Assembly: GCF_013283835.1 (NCBI RefSeq)
Contig: NZ_CP054052.1
Span: forward strand, 2,356,001 to 2,420,000
Direction: 5' to 3'
Origin: Poseidonibacter lekithochrous
Lineage (GTDB): Bacteria > Campylobacterota > Campylobacteria > Campylobacterales > Arcobacteraceae
Length of the DNA: 64,000 bases
The notes under the pieces were generated by a model. It was not told where the DNA came from, ran no database searches, and saw nothing but the letters and a program-made list of their open reading frames with translations. The position numbers were made by a program, and so were the translations under genes. Positions 8,311 to 19,793 of the stretch are shown here, one piece after another (position 1 is the first letter of the stretch; the number at the start of each line of letters is the position of its first letter).

Positions 8311-8916
8311 ATGACAACTTTAGAATTAGCAGATATTATAGGAATAATCTCTTTTGCATTAAGTGGTTTTCTAATTGCGATTCATTATAAACTAGATATT
8401 TTAGGTGTATTTATTTCAGCTTTTTTAACAGCTCTTGGTGGTGGTGTTATAAGAGATGCAATAGCAGGAAGAACACCTTATATTTTCAATCATGATTTAC
8501 CAATTATTTTAGTAGTTGCTACAGTATTAATTGCCTTAGTATTTAAACTTCATAAAATCTCAAATTTAGAAGGGAAAACTGCATTTATATTGCTTGATGC
8601 CATTGGTTTATCTTCTTTTGCAATAACAGGATCCCTTGTAGCAATTGAAAGTGAATTTAACTTCTTGGGAATTGTAATCCTTGCTTTTTTAACAGCTGTT
8701 GGAGGAGGAACTACAAGAGATATTTTAATAAATAAAATACCTTTTATTTTAGTTTCTGAATTTTATGCAACAGTAGCTATGTCTATTGGTGTAATTATTT
8801 ATATTTTAAATGCATATAATCAAATAAGTTTATTTAATTTAACAATTGTATTTGTAGCAGGAACTGTATTTAGACTTTTAGCTTTTTATAGAAAATGGAA
8901 TTTGCCAAAACTTTAG
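8311..8916 (+). CDS. UPF0126 / TRIC-like membrane protein (YicG/YadS family)
   Basis: 201 residues with about six or seven membrane segments and a clear internal duplication: 'AFLTALGGGVIRDAI' near residue 45 recurs as 'AFLTAVGGGTTRDIL' near residue 130. This is the three-helix repeat of the family annotated as glycine transporter domain and related to TRIC cation channels. Bacterial members have been described as TRIC-type channels; glycine transport rests on weaker evidence. It sits at the end of the catabolic series and may export a product or balance ions. It may equally be an independent gene with its own expression. Confidence 0.85.
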   Translation: MTTLELADIIGIISFALSGFLIAIHYKLDILGVFISAFLTALGGGVIRDAIAGRTPYIFNHDLPIILVVATVLIALVFKLHKISNLEGKTAFILLDAIGLSSFAITGSLVAIESEFNFLGIVILAFLTAVGGGTTRDILINKIPFILVSEFYATVAMSIGVIIYILNAYNQISLFNLTIVFVAGTVFRLLAFYRKWNLPKL

Positions 8917-8917
8917 T

Positions 8918-9799
8918 CTAAGAGTTTCTAATAATTGATTTATTTCTACCTTGACCTTTTGCTTCATATAAAGCTTCATCAGCATCTTTAAGTAACTCAT
9001 CAATACTAGTAAATTTGTCATTATAGAAACTAATACCACAACTAATAGTTACGGATATTTTAGCTCCTTTATCTTCATAAATTTCTAAGTCTTCTATTTT
9101 CTTTCTTATAAATTCTATCTCATCATAAATTGAATCTTTTGAGTCATACTGTCCAAATAAAACAAACTCCTCTCCCCCTAATCTAGCAAAGAGAGTATCT
9201 TCTTTTACATGAGAATCAATAGCATTCACAATCTTTTTAATTACAGTATCACCCATATGGTGTCCAAAAAGATCATTTATATTTTTAAACCTATCTATAT
9301 CAATCATTACAGAATATTGTTTTTCTATTTTCTTATTAAAATTCAAAGCTGCTAATTCAAAAAACTTTCTTCTATTTAAAATACCTGTCATTGTATCATG
9401 GGAAGATAAATACTCTAAAGAAGTAATTAGATTTTTTAATTCAATTTGAGTTTTAACTCTTGCTAGCAACTCTTTTGATTTAAAAGGTTTTGTAACATAA
9501 TCAATCCCACCTAAATCATAAGCCATTTCTATTGATTCTTCATCACTTTTTGCAGTAATAAAGATAATAGGAATATCTTTTGTGCAAACGGAACCTTTTA
9601 GTCTTTGACAAACTTCAAAACCATTTATTTCAGGCATTACAATATCAAGTAAGATTATCTTCGGTTTGTCTTCATTTGCTATTTCAATAGCAGTTTCCCC
9701 ATCTAAAGCAACTAGAACATCATAATCAGAACCTAAAAGCTCAACTAATATTTCAATACTTGATTCACTATCATCTACTACTAATATTTTATTATTCAT
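8918..9799 (-). CDS. Response regulator with GGDEF diguanylate cyclase domain
   Basis: 293 residues. Receiver domain 1-120 with phospho-acceptor Asp in 'ILLDIVMPE' and 'ITAK' and 'KPF' landmarks. GGDEF domain about 130-290 with '[15 protein letters not shown]' and active-site 'RLGGEEF', so synthesis of cyclic di-GMP is expected. The inhibitory I-site position reads KEDT instead of RxxD, so product feedback may be absent. Its ATG overlaps the stop of the giant hybrid kinase gene by 4 bp, so it is most likely the output of that kinase. Confidence 0.92.
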   Translation of the reverse strand: MNNKILVVDDSESSIEILVELLGSDYDVLVALDGETAIEIANEDKPKIILLDIVMPEINGFEVCQRLKGSVCTKDIPIIFITAKSDEESIEMAYDLGGIDYVTKPFKSKELLARVKTQIELKNLITSLEYLSSHDTMTGILNRRKFFELAALNFNKKIEKQYSVMIDIDRFKNINDLFGHHMGDTVIKKIVNAIDSHVKEDTLFARLGGEEFVLFGQYDSKDSIYDEIEFIRKKIEDLEIYEDKGAKISVTISCGISFYNDKFTSIDELLKDADEALYEAKGQGRNKSIIRNS

Positions 9800-12700
9800 G
9801 ATTTTTCCAATATGTTAATTATTTCTTTAAACTTGTATCTTTTAATTAAAACCTTTACTTCATTAAACAATAACTGATCATCACTATCAAGGGTATAGCC
9901 ATCAATTTCTTCTAATATAGGCTTACATTTTTTAATTAATTTAGTTTTAGATGCAAATAATAAAAGACCAAAAAGTTCATCTCTCTTGTCTTTTTTTAAT
10001 ATTTTTTTATTTCCTAGTTTTTTAGCTTTTGTAATATTTAAACTCTCAATATCACTTAAAACTTTATATAATTCTTCATTCAAGGTATTAACTAATCTTC
10101 TATCCTTAGTCTCCTCAATTTTATAAGCAGTTTTTGATAAGTTGTTAGCGCCAATATTTGCACTTAATCCTTTAATCGTATGTAAAATAATATAAAACTC
10201 TTTATCTAAAAAACTATTTAAATTTATATTAACATAATCATTGTAAAAATTATTAAGTATGTTTTTGTATAAGGTACTGTTATTACCTAAAAATGATAAT
10301 CCTTTTTTAATATCTATATTTTTAAGTCTTGGAAAATCAGCATTTTTTTCATCATCAATATCTATTTTCTCAATTATTGATATTTTTTTACTTATATATT
10401 TTAGTAGTACTTCATATAGTTTATTTACATTTACTGGTTTATTTAAATGTTCATTTATTTTAGCTTTTTTAGTTTTTTGTTTATCTTCTAACATTGCATT
10501 TGCAGTCAGTGCAATAATAGGTATTTTTTTATCTTTATGTCTTATAAATTTTGTTGCTTCAAAACCATCCATAATTGGCATTTGAATATCCATAAGTATT
10601 AATTCATATTTATTTATATTCTTTGTAAATAAATCAATTGCCTCTTTTCCATTCATTGCTAAATCAATATTAATACCACTATGTTCTAATAAACCCAAAA
10701 TAATGTCTTGGTTTATCAAATTGTCTTCAACTAATAATATATTACTTCCATGAAGGGAAGGAAGTTGGTTTTTAAAGCTACTTTTTTCCGATTTAAATGT
10801 ATATTCAATTCTTTCATTTTTAAAAAATATACTATTTAGGACTTCATTTAAAACTGACTGATTTATTGGCTTTTGTAAAATAAAACTAATTCCTAAATCT
10901 TTTGATTGATTAATTACAGAATCATAATTAAAAGAGCTTGATAGAATTGCTAGTTTACAATTATCATCTAATTGCTCTTTTATATTTTTTAGTTCATCAA
11001 TTTGTTTTTCTTTAAAATCGTTCCAATCAACTAAGACTAAATCTAAACTATTTTTATCAATAATACTACTTGCTTCACTCATAGTAAAAACACTTTGTAC
11101 CTCAAATCCAAACATATTAAAGATTTTTTTTATAACTTTTTGCCAAGAGTTATTATTGTCAATTATTAAAACTTTTTTATCATCAAAACTAACATTTTTA
11201 TGTTCAACAACAATCTCTTCTAAATCAATTTCAAAAATAAATGAACTACCAATACCTTTTTGTGATTCAATCCAAATTCTTCCATTCATCAAATCAACTA
11301 GCTGTTTACAAATACTTAGTCCTAAACCTGAACCACCATACTTTCTAGTAGTACTACTATCTGCTTGAGAAAAAGATTTGAATAGTTTACTTTGTTCTTC
11401 TATTGTTAATCCAATACCTGTATCTTTTATTTCAAACCTATATCTATTTTTATTAACTCTTTTTATATAAGTAGCTATTTCCCCTGAATCTGTAAACTTT
11501 ATTGCATTACTTAAAAGATTAGTTAAAACTTGAGTGATTCGTAAACTATCAGCATAAAAGAACTTTGATGCATGAATATCATAATCAACTACTAATTCAA
11601 GGTTTTTTTCATGGGCTTTTAATTCGATTAGGCCAATTACACTATCTATAGTTTTAAATAAATCAAACTCAATTTTATCAAGCTTTAACTGCCCTGCTTC
11701 AATTTTAGAGAAGTCAAGAATATCATTAATTATCTCAAGAAGGTTTCTTGAACTATTGTCAATCTTTTCAATATAATTTTTTTGTTTTATAGATAATTCT
11801 GTTTGTAAAAGTAAATGATTCATTCCTAAAATACCATGAAGTGGTGTCCTAATTTCATGGGACATATTTGCTAGAAACTCTGATTTTGCTTTTGTACTCT
11901 CTTCAGCTTTTTCTTTTTCTATTTCAAGCTCTTTTGTTCTTTTTTTAATTCTTTTTTCCATATCTTCATATAATGTTGCATTATCAATTGCAGTTGCCGC
12001 TTGTTGGGATATTAAAGAAATTGATTGCACAATTTTATCATTAAAAGCATGAGTCAAGTGTTCATGTTCCAAATATAACAATGCTGTAATACCTTCTTGA
12101 TTTAGCAAAGGTTGAACAATAATACAAAGTGGTTTTTTAGTTTCTAGATAAGAATTCCCACCTAAAGCAGTCCACTCAATAGGTGAGTTAAAAAGCTGGG
12201 CTTGTTGAGTCTTCAAGGTATAATGAAGTAGATTTTCAGGTACAGATTGACTATTACCTTCTAAAATAAACTCTCCTATATTAAAAAGTTTTATTTTATT
12301 TTCATTTTGAATATCTTGAGCAATCATATGAAGTTTTTCTTGTTCAACGTGAATTAACGCTGCATATGTTGCACCTGAATATTTTGTAACTGTTTCTAAA
12401 AAAATATTTGAAATAGAGTCTCTTTTTAAAGCACTTGATAATTGATTTAGTGAATCAAAGATTGTTTGAGTTTCAAAAGAGTTGATATTCTCTTTTTCTT
12501 TCTTAAAATTAATATCATACTTTTTCCAATTTGACTCAAGTTGCTTTTGCTTAGCAATAGCACCCCAATACCCATACCAAAAGTGGGCTTTCTCTAAACA
12601 CATTCTGAGTAAACTATCTAATTTAAACTTGTATGCAAATCTTGCATAACACTCATATGCAACTGCTGTTACATTAGAGAAACCATACTCTTGAGCTGAT

Positions 12701-15700
12701 TTTATCGCTTCTTCGTAAGATTGTTGAGCTTTAATAGAATCACCTTTTATATTTGCAATTTCTGCTTCAAGTAACAATCTTTTATGGGTAAAATTTGATT
12801 TAGTATTTTGTTCCCAATTACAAAACTTCTCATAAATTTCATATGCTAATTCAAACTCTTTTGAATTAGCTGTTGTACAAATACCTAAGTAAATTAAAGC
12901 TGAGTAAAAATTAGCTTCAAATATTTTTGCTTGTCCTGGTAGAAATTGCTCAACAATAGTATGTTTATTTGCATAATCAGACATATTTGCACTTTGCATA
13001 ATATAAGCATGTCTAATTCTTGCTTGATAAAAATATGCTTGATGTAACCCAGTACTTTCATACTGTTTTAAATATGAAACTTCATTAAAATTCTCATCAT
13101 CAAAACTACCATTTTTCGTTTTTCCTAAAAGTGCCTTAACAGCTTGCACAGCACCAGCTACAGTAGCATCTTCCATATCTTTTTGTTTAACTTTTTGTAA
13201 GTAGTGAATCTCTTGAGAATATTGTTTTTCTAAGGATTTAAGATTCATACTAGCAATTAAACTATCAGTAGATTTTACATTAATTATATATCCAGCAGTT
13301 ACATAATCATTTGTTTCTTCTGAACACTCCCATGCTGTTTTAAAATAAGGAATTGATGATTGTATTGAACTATGCCAAGGATGTGTGAATGTTGTATAAA
13401 GAAGATAAGTTGTTCCTCTAATATATCTATTATTTCTTTTATCTGAAATTTCAATTGCTAATTCACCTAGAAGTTTTCCTTTTAAGGGATCATTTTTAGC
13501 CATATGTGCAACTAATGCACTTGTAACAAAGGCAAAAGGAGAAATATCACTACATCCCTCTTGTAAAGATAATTTTGTCATCGTAAGGGAAATTACAGAG
13601 TTTAATATATTATTACCCACTAAATAAGAAGCATACCATTGAACTCTCATTAGTTCCATAACAGCTATTAAAAGAGGATCTTTCATATCATTCATATTCA
13701 GAATAGTTTTATTTGACTCTTTAATATAACTATCAATAAACCCATACTCTTCATGCATCAAGTTTTCTAAGTCTAACTCTTTTCTAGGAAAGGATATCCC
13801 TGCAAGAGAAATACCCTCATTAATAACATCTAATACATCGTAGAATCTTCCTTGAAGTTGATAGTGATTTGCTTGAACCAAAAGATACTGTATCTTTTGA
13901 AGTTTATGCATTTCAAACTCTTTTAACTTTGAATAACAAGTATCTGCTAATTCAAATTCTCCTGATAAGTAGGCAGTTTGGGCAAGTTCTCGATATATAT
14001 CGATTAATAAAGTATCAATATTTTTATCATTATTATCACCAATAAATTCAACTGCAACTTTTAAAAACTCTCTTGCAGGAATAAAGGCTGAAGCTTTTTT
14101 TGCTTGTAATGCAGCTTTTAAATTTAATTGTGCATATTCAATTCTCAAGGATTCTTTTTCAACTAAATCTATCCCTACATTTAACTGCTCTACTGCTTGA
14201 AAAAGTAAAGATTCATCTTCTTCTTTCAAAAGTTCTTTACCAATTTGTAACTTGTAATACTTTGTATTTGAATCATCCATTAACAAATTTGATGATTGTT
14301 GTACCCTATCATGAATAAAAGAGAATTGTGCTTTTTCTAATTCATGTTTATCTGAGACAAATAAATATGCATTATTCTGAGGAACAATAAGTTTATCCTC
14401 AAGGGCAATTTCTAAATGTTTTAAAGTCTGAGCATAATCTTTTTGAACTACTTTACTTAAAGTTTTTAAAGAAAAATTAGTTCCAATTAAAGAAGCTAAA
14501 GATAATAAAAACTGATCATCTTCATCATATGTTTTTAGTTTTGTAAGCATTAAATCTACAACATTAGCACTAAATTTCATTTTATTTAGTTGTTCTTTTC
14601 TCCATTTCCACAAAGCACTATATTCATCAAAATAAATAATGCCATTGTCATACAACTGTTTTAATGTAGCCCTTAAGAAAAATGGATTCCCTTGGGTAGT
14701 TTCATATAAAGCTTTTGCTAAAGGCATAACATCTTTTATATCTTTTTTTAGGGTATGAGAAACTAATAATATCACATCATCTAGTAATAAAGGCATTAAT
14801 TTTATATCATCATAATTTATGTTATTTTGTTCTAATTCATAAAACATTTGGGATAAAGGATGGGATTTATTTACTATATTATCTCTATATGCTCCTACAA
14901 AAAATAACCCTTTTTGTTTTAAATTTGAAACTATATTTTCAATTAATTTCAAAGTTGCATTGTCTGCCCATTGTAAATCATCTAAAAAAATAACTACAGA
15001 AGTCCCTTCTGTACAAAAGGCCATTATTAAGTTTATAAAAGCATTATGAAATCGTTTTTCAGCCTCTGCAGCACCAACTTCTGGCAATTTTTTGTTATGA
15101 ACTATTAAAGACTGAAGTTTAGGTATTAATTCTGCTATTAATTGAATATTAGGACCTACTTTATCATTTAACTTTTTTTGCCATTTTAAATAATCACTTT
15201 TGGGAAGAGTAAATAAATAATCTATTAATAAAGATATAGCACTAATTAATGCAGAGTAAGGAATATCTTTTTTAAACTGTTCAAATTTACCCTCAAGAAA
15301 AAAACCATTTTTTGATTTTACAATTGGTGATAATTCATGTACAACACGAGATTTTCCTATTCCTGAGTAGCCAGCAACAACCGCAAATACAGAGTGTTTT
15401 GTTATTGCATGATTAAGTAAAGAAGTAAGTCTTTTAATCTCATTTTGTCTACCATATAAATTTTGAGGAATATTAAACTGTGAATTAATATCATTTTTAG
15501 CAACAACAAATTTATCATTATCTTTATTGATACCCTTAATATCATCTAGTGCTACTTTTATATCCTGCAGTAAAACATTATGAGTTTGATATCGCTCATC
15601 TTGGGATTTATTTAGAAGTTTAGCAATGATTTTAGGAATAATTCTACCTACGGAAATCTCTTTTGGAAAAGAAGCAGATAGAGCAAGATGCTTATAAACT

Positions 15701-16281
15701 AGTTTATTGGGATCATTATCAACAAATGGAGGTTTATGGTAAAAAAGCTCATAAAGAATAATACCTAATATATAAAAGTCACTTCTATAATCTAAATTAG
15801 TATTAGTTCTTCCTGTTTGTTCTGGGGAAATATAGTTTAAATTTATAGAAGATTCTGATAATTCATCAAAACTATATTTTTTTTGATACTGAACAATTCT
15901 ACTTAAATCAAAAAGCTTTAACTCTTTTTTTGATACATCATATAAAATTTTAATAGGCTCCAAGGCTAGATATACAAACTTGCTTGAATGAATATCACTT
16001 AGTGCTTGAACTAATGAGTAAGAAATGTCAATCTTTTGCTCTATTGTCAAAAGGTTATCAACCATTAAGTCATGAAGAGTGGTTAAAGAAAATTTTTCAT
16101 AAAGTAAATTAGTATTAGGTTCATCAACTTTTATGAATTGAAGAATAAACTTTGAGTTTAACTGTTTTGAAAACTGTATTTCATAACGCCATTGTTTATT
16201 AGCATCTTTAGAACTTAATTTACTTTTTCTAGATAAAACCTGGTTTCCACCATCTATTATTTCATAAAGTCTACTCTTCAC
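9796..16281 (-). CDS. Giant hybrid sensor: kinase-like / AAA / GAF / histidine kinase / REC-REC / HPt
   Basis: 2161 residues. Order by approximate residue: Ser/Thr-kinase-like domain 1-265, AAA ATPase 275-640 with Walker A 'GYSGIGKS' (about 304) and Walker B-like '[12 protein letters not shown]', helical TPR-like region 650-1260, GAF 1275-1430, coiled linker, HisKA with '[10 protein letters not shown]' (about 1473), HATPase 1575-1680, two receivers (Asp about 1748 and 1897) and HPt with '[13 protein letters not shown]' (about 2030). This is the layout of the large cyanobacterial/proteobacterial HstK-type hybrids. In the kinase-like part the HxD loop reads '[11 protein letters not shown]', DFG is DLS and no clear VAIK lysine is seen, so it is probably a pseudokinase. 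Co-transcribed with an upstream amine oxidase and a downstream REC-GGDEF. Confidence 0.92.
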   Translation of the reverse strand: MKSRLYEIIDGGNQVLSRKSKLSSKDANKQWRYEIQFSKQLNSKFILQFIKVDEPNTNLLYEKFSLTTLHDLMVDNLLTIEQKIDISYSLVQALSDIHSSKFVYLALEPIKILYDVSKKELKLFDLSRIVQYQKKYSFDELSESSINLNYISPEQTGRTNTNLDYRSDFYILGIILYELFYHKPPFVDNDPNKLVYKHLALSASFPKEISVGRIIPKIIAKLLNKSQDERYQTHNVLLQDIKVALDDIKGINKDNDKFVVAKNDINSQFNIPQNLYGRQNEIKRLTSLLNHAITKHSVFAVVAGYSGIGKSRVVHELSPIVKSKNGFFLEGKFEQFKKDIPYSALISAISLLIDYLFTLPKSDYLKWQKKLNDKVGPNIQLIAELIPKLQSLIVHNKKLPEVGAAEAEKRFHNAFINLIMAFCTEGTSVVIFLDDLQWADNATLKLIENIVSNLKQKGLFFVGAYRDNIVNKSHPLSQMFYELEQNNINYDDIKLMPLLLDDVILLVSHTLKKDIKDVMPLAKALYETTQGNPFFLRATLKQLYDNGIIYFDEYSALWKWRKEQLNKMKFSANVVDLMLTKLKTYDEDDQFLLSLASLIGTNFSLKTLSKVVQKDYAQTLKHLEIALEDKLIVPQNNAYLFVSDKHELEKAQFSFIHDRVQQSSNLLMDDSNTKYYKLQIGKELLKEEDESLLFQAVEQLNVGIDLVEKESLRIEYAQLNLKAALQAKKASAFIPAREFLKVAVEFIGDNNDKNIDTLLIDIYRELAQTAYLSGEFELADTCYSKLKEFEMHKLQKIQYLLVQANHYQLQGRFYDVLDVINEGISLAGISFPRKELDLENLMHEEYGFIDSYIKESNKTILNMNDMKDPLLIAVMELMRVQWYASYLVGNNILNSVISLTMTKLSLQEGCSDISPFAFVTSALVAHMAKNDPLKGKLLGELAIEISDKRNNRYIRGTTYLLYTTFTHPWHSSIQSSIPYFKTAWECSEETNDYVTAGYIINVKSTDSLIASMNLKSLEKQYSQEIHYLQKVKQKDMEDATVAGAVQAVKALLGKTKNGSFDDENFNEVSYLKQYESTGLHQAYFYQARIRHAYIMQSANMSDYANKHTIVEQFLPGQAKIFEANFYSALIYLGICTTANSKEFELAYEIYEKFCNWEQNTKSNFTHKRLLLEAEIANIKGDSIKAQQSYEEAIKSAQEYGFSNVTAVAYECYARFAYKFKLDSLLRMCLEKAHFWYGYWGAIAKQKQLESNWKKYDINFKKEKENINSFETQTIFDSLNQLSSALKRDSISNIFLETVTKYSGATYAALIHVEQEKLHMIAQDIQNENKIKLFNIGEFILEGNSQSVPENLLHYTLKTQQAQLFNSPIEWTALGGNSYLETKKPLCIIVQPLLNQEGITALLYLEHEHLTHAFNDKIVQSISLISQQAATAIDNATLYEDMEKRIKKRTKELEIEKEKAEESTKAKSEFLANMSHEIRTPLHGILGMNHLLLQTELSIKQKNYIEKIDNSSRNLLEIINDILDFSKIEAGQLKLDKIEFDLFKTIDSVIGLIELKAHEKNLELVVDYDIHASKFFYADSLRITQVLTNLLSNAIKFTDSGEIATYIKRVNKNRYRFEIKDTGIGLTIEEQSKLFKSFSQADSSTTRKYGGSGLGLSICKQLVDLMNGRIWIESQKGIGSSFIFEIDLEEIVVEHKNVSFDDKKVLIIDNNNSWQKVIKKIFNMFGFEVQSVFTMSEASSIIDKNSLDLVLVDWNDFKEKQIDELKNIKEQLDDNCKLAILSSSFNYDSVINQSKDLGISFILQKPINQSVLNEVLNSIFFKNERIEYTFKSEKSSFKNQLPSLHGSNILLVEDNLINQDIILGLLEHSGINIDLAMNGKEAIDLFTKNINKYELILMDIQMPIMDGFEATKFIRHKDKKIPIIALTANAMLEDKQKTKKAKINEHLNKPVNVNKLYEVLLKYISKKISIIEKIDIDDEKNADFPRLKNIDIKKGLSFLGNNSTLYKNILNNFYNDYVNINLNSFLDKEFYIILHTIKGLSANIGANNLSKTAYKIEETKDRRLVNTLNEELYKVLSDIESLNITKAKKLGNKKILKKDKRDELFGLLLFASKTKLIKKCKPILEEIDGYTLDSDDQLLFNEVKVLIKRYKFKEIINILEKS

Positions 16282-16294
16282 TTTTATACCTTTT

Positions 16295-18193
16295 TTAGTT
16301 AACTGGCCACTTTGGATATGTATAGTTATAAGAAAAATCTTTTACTGTAAATTTTCCATTATTATGATGTATCATTTGAATCACAGCATCAATAGAAGAT
16401 CTTAAAGCAGGTTCTGTCCAACCACCTTCAACGCTATAGTTCTCCCCTGCAAAATAAAGTCCTGACATCCAAGAATAGTTTTGATTATATGTTAAATCCA
16501 ACATATTTTGATCTTCGTTTCTTTGTCTATAAAGCTTTGAACAACCAATATAAGATGGTTCATTAATCCATTGAATCATTACTGGTTTTTCACTATCAAT
16601 ATATTGTGTAATATCTTGACCTGTTGTTTCTAAGGTAATAGCTTTTAATTCTTTTAGAATTAATTCTGATAACTCTTTTTGATTAAATGGCAAAAGTTTT
16701 AAAGAATCATCTTCCCAAGTATAACTTGCAAGAATCACTCCTGTATCATCTTTATTTTTATCCCATGAAAAAGCATATGCATCTTGAATAAAAGAATCTG
16801 TAACTAAAATTTGTGGGATTTTACAATCTTTCTTTTCCCAGTATTTAGTTTTTAAAGGAAAAAAGAATTTACAACTTGAAATATTATGTTGAGTATGCTC
16901 TGCTGTAATTTTTTGTAAAGGCAGTTCATTAAAAGGGAAGTTTTTAATATCAATAGACATTTGAGTAGCCCATTGAGTTGAAGTAATCATTACATGATCA
17001 AACTCTTCTTTACCATTTGTATGTTTAATTCTAATCTTTCCATTTTTGAGCTTTTTAATTTGGCTAACAGATGTGTTTACATATAAAGAAGCATTTTTAT
17101 AAAGACTTTTTTTCTTTCCATCATGACAAATACTCGGAACATAATACAAATACTCTACAAAGCCTTGCATTCCTTCATATCGTGGAGAGATAAGTTTTAC
17201 TTTATTAGAATCTTTTACCTTTTTTTTATAAAATGGTAAATCTTCTGGGTTTGAGAATCCTGTAACTGTTTGAAGTCCCTGCCCTCCAAAACCAAACATA
17301 GTACATCTTATCCACCAAAGTGAACCTATACTATAAAATGCTCCCCAACTTCCATCACCTGTACCAATTGTATATAAAACAGAAGCCTCTTCTTCATTCA
17401 TACCCATTCCACCAAGATCACCACTTGAACAATCATACCACTGGTCATCTTTATGATAATGAGAAGGAGCCATTACTAAATCATCAAATGTCATAGGATC
17501 ATAGTGTTCTACAATATTAGACCACAATTTTTCCCACTTATGATTATCTTCAATATAAATCTTACTAATATGTTTAGTAAAAAACTTTATAAACTTATCA
17601 ACTTTTTTTGTTAAATGTTCAATATATTCATTATTAGCATATTTATCTTTTGGCCAAGAAATTAATTGAGGTTTCTTAAAAGGTCTATGAACTTGTGGAC
17701 CAAAACCTTTATTTACATAAATACCTGTTCCACCTTTTGCATTACCAGGATTAGGAAATACGGCAATATTTGCTGCATTTTTGGGTTTCTCATCAAAAAG
17801 ATAATAACCTAAAAGCGAATTTTGTGCTTCTTTAGCATCTTTTGATTCAACACCTTCTGCAAAAAAAGGCATTCTCATTGCACCAAGTTCTATACCTGTT
17901 TGATCTTCTCCATTTGGATTACTTTGAGTATATAACCTACCACCAATTCTATCACTAGCCTCATAAATAGTCACATCACATCCACATCTCATTAGTTCAC
18001 GAGCCGCAGACATAGCAGCACTACCCGCACCAACTATTGCCACTTTTTTTTCTAGTTTTCCAATCCCTTTAGGGGCATTTTTCATAAGATGATAATAATT
18101 AAATCTAAAATCAGCAGGGTTAGGGAAATGTGGAATCCAAGGATTATCAGAACTTTTTCTAAAATAAGTAGTAGAGTTGGTATTAAATTGCAT
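16295..18193 (-). CDS. Flavin amine oxidase (tryptophan 2-monooxygenase / L-amino acid oxidase-like)
   Basis: 632 residues. N-terminal FAD motif '[21 protein letters not shown]' spacing (about residues 49-68) followed by '[14 protein letters not shown]'. C-terminal '[20 protein letters not shown]' is the second flavin-binding region of the monoamine oxidase/IaaM group. No signal peptide, so cytoplasmic. It oxidises an amine or amino acid with a flavin; the specific substrate is unknown. It lies only 13 nt upstream of the giant sensor gene on the same strand, so the two are probably one transcript. RBS is GAAGGAAAG. Confidence 0.82.
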   Translation of the reverse strand: MQFNTNSTTYFRKSSDNPWIPHFPNPADFRFNYYHLMKNAPKGIGKLEKKVAIVGAGSAAMSAARELMRCGCDVTIYEASDRIGGRLYTQSNPNGEDQTGIELGAMRMPFFAEGVESKDAKEAQNSLLGYYLFDEKPKNAANIAVFPNPGNAKGGTGIYVNKGFGPQVHRPFKKPQLISWPKDKYANNEYIEHLTKKVDKFIKFFTKHISKIYIEDNHKWEKLWSNIVEHYDPMTFDDLVMAPSHYHKDDQWYDCSSGDLGGMGMNEEEASVLYTIGTGDGSWGAFYSIGSLWWIRCTMFGFGGQGLQTVTGFSNPEDLPFYKKKVKDSNKVKLISPRYEGMQGFVEYLYYVPSICHDGKKKSLYKNASLYVNTSVSQIKKLKNGKIRIKHTNGKEEFDHVMITSTQWATQMSIDIKNFPFNELPLQKITAEHTQHNISSCKFFFPLKTKYWEKKDCKIPQILVTDSFIQDAYAFSWDKNKDDTGVILASYTWEDDSLKLLPFNQKELSELILKELKAITLETTGQDITQYIDSEKPVMIQWINEPSYIGCSKLYRQRNEDQNMLDLTYNQNYSWMSGLYFAGENYSVEGGWTEPALRSSIDAVIQMIHHNNGKFTVKDFSYNYTYPKWPVN

Positions 18194-18265
18194 GAGAAAC
18201 TTTCCTTCAAATTAAAATAATAAATCATATAACAAGAACGTAGCATTAATATTATTTATTAGAAA

Positions 18266-18307
18266 TAATATAATTATTTATTCATAGATACTTAAATAAT
18301 TATATTA
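18266..18307. repeat. AT-rich 13-bp inverted repeat in the 188-bp gap before the amine oxidase
   Basis: TAATATAATTATT and AATAATTATATTA form perfect arms around a 16-nt spacer. It may end the PAS gene message or act as an operator for the amine oxidase operon. The low base complexity makes chance occurrence plausible. Confidence 0.3.
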
Positions 18308-18315
18308 TAAAAAAG

Positions 18316-18354
18316 TGAGTAAAGTGTGAGTATTAATCTTTGATATATTATATT
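18316..18354 (+). promoter_or_regulatory. TGAGTA direct repeat (11-bp period) with -10-like box, rightward
   Basis: TGAGTA at 18316 and again at 18327, then TATATT at 18349. The distance from the second repeat to the -10-like box (22 nt between first bases) is close to that at the tpsA, tpsB and cytochrome b561 promoters. It points right, into the antisense side of the PAS gene, while the amine oxidase operon starts to its left. It is either an antisense promoter or an operator of the amine oxidase operon. Confidence 0.4.
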
Positions 18355-18381
18355 TTAATTGAACAATTAAGAATAATTATT

Positions 18382-18906
18382 TTAATAGAATTTATGAATA
18401 TGATCTAAAAGATTTACAAAGTTTATTTCTTTGCCTTCTTCTTTTAAAAATTCATTTAAATATTTCTCCGCATCATCCATACTGCTCTCTTCTTCTATTT
18501 CTTTTAATTTTGAATATAAAGAAGCAATAACATCTACGGCATCATGAGATATACTTTTTCTGTGAGCAGTATAACCGATTACTGAATTATCATCTAAATC
18601 AATTCTTGTTTTAAATTCAGTAAAAATCCAATAATAATTACCATCTTTTGCAAGATTTTTTACTACTGCATTAATATTTTTTCCTGATTGAATTCTCTGC
18701 CATAATAGTCTAAAAATTACTCTAGGCATATCAGGATGTCTAATAATATTATGCTGATGACCTATTAGTTCTTCTCTTGAGTAGCCTGAAATCTTTGTAA
18801 AATAATCATTACAATAAGTAATTACACCTTTTGCATCTGTTTCACTTACAAGATATCTATTTTTTTCTAATTCAATTTCTCCATTTTTAGGAATAACTTT
18901 TTCCAT
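18382..18906 (-). CDS. PAS domain protein, Aer/CetB-like energy-taxis sensor
   Basis: 174 residues: one PAS domain (about 15-125) with 'ITYCNDYFTKISGYSREELIG', 'HNIIRHPDMPRVIF' and 'LAKDGNYYWIFTEF', the pattern of Aer-type FAD-binding PAS domains. A short helical tail (about 128-174) replaces any output domain. In Campylobacter the CetB and CetC proteins of this type pair with a separate transducer (CetA). No transducer gene is adjacent here. RBS is TAAAGGATTTTAG. Confidence 0.8.
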   Translation of the reverse strand: MEKVIPKNGEIELEKNRYLVSETDAKGVITYCNDYFTKISGYSREELIGHQHNIIRHPDMPRVIFRLLWQRIQSGKNINAVVKNLAKDGNYYWIFTEFKTRIDLDDNSVIGYTAHRKSISHDAVDVIASLYSKLKEIEEESSMDDAEKYLNEFLKEEGKEINFVNLLDHIHKFY

Positions 18907-18968
18907 CTAAAATCCTTTAGAAAAGTATATCCTTATTCATATAATAAAACGAAGTACTTAATTGACTA

Positions 18969-19286
18969 TTACTCTTTGCTTTTCTTTTTACCTAATGCTT
19001 TTACATATATAGATAAAGCTTTGATTTCATCGTCGCTTAAAGTACTAGTTTCAGCAGTCATGGTTGAACCCATTCTGTAATCACTCTTCTTTCCTGCACG
19101 ATATGCGGTTAAAGATTCTAATATATATGAAGAACTTAAAGTATTTGGAATTTCAGATACACCAAAACAACTTTTTTCCATAGTAAAGCCATGACAAGTA
19201 CTACATATAGTATCAATGATTTCTTGGGGTTCTCGAGCAAGTATAGATGAATAAAGTATTAGAAAAAGTAAAATAAGCTTTTTCAT
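18969..19286 (-). CDS. Small periplasmic cytochrome c (class I, c553-like)
   Basis: 105 residues with a signal peptide (MKKLILLFLILYSSILA), one heme motif 'CSTCH' (about residue 29) and a likely axial methionine in 'YRMGSTM' (about 73). Electron carrier in the periplasm. The neighbours do not reveal its partner; nitric oxide reductase 1.5 kb away is one possible acceptor. Confidence 0.88.
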   Translation of the reverse strand: MKKLILLFLILYSSILAREPQEIIDTICSTCHGFTMEKSCFGVSEIPNTLSSSYILESLTAYRAGKKSDYRMGSTMTAETSTLSDDEIKALSIYVKALGKKKSKE

Positions 19287-19401
19287 GGGAAACTCCTTTA
19301 TCTTATATAATAAAGAATAACTAGTTTAGTTTTAATTTGTGTTAATTTTGAAAGTTAATTGTTTGATAAAAGTTTTGATTGTTTTTGTTGATAAGTAAAA
19401 G

Positions 19402-19477
19402 TGGTGGCTCGAGACAGAATCGAACTGTCGACACATGGATTTTCAATCCATTGCTCTACCGACTGAGCTATCGCGCC
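19402..19477 (-). tRNA. tRNA-Phe (GAA)
   Basis: 76 nt with encoded CCA. Anticodon GAA in loop TTGAAAA; D-stem GCTC/GAGC and T-stem GACAG/CTGTC are intact. The acceptor stem GGCGCGA against TCGAGCC has one G-A mismatch at pair 4-69. Confidence 0.95.
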
Positions 19478-19488
19478 ACACTTTAAAA

Positions 19489-19573
19489 TGGTGGGAAGAG
19501 AAGGACTCGAACCTTCGAAGCCGTAGGCGGCGGATTTACAATCCGCAGGATTTGACCACTCTCCAACCTTCCC
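19489..19573 (-). tRNA. tRNA-Tyr (GTA)
   Basis: 85 nt, class II with a long variable arm and encoded CCA. Acceptor stem GGGAAGG/TCTTCCC and anticodon GTA within the CGGATTGTAAATCCG arm. Confidence 0.95.
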
Positions 19574-19589
19574 GTTGAATAAATATAAT

Positions 19590-19666
<77 letters not shown>

Positions 19667-19793
19667 TCATTTGTTTAAGTCTTTACTTAAACAGGAATGG
19701 GATTTTAGCTTGTTAAACTTAAAGGAATATCAAATTTCATCTATTTATTGGTTTATTTAGCTAAAATTTCAAAATATTAAGAAAAGGACTATA

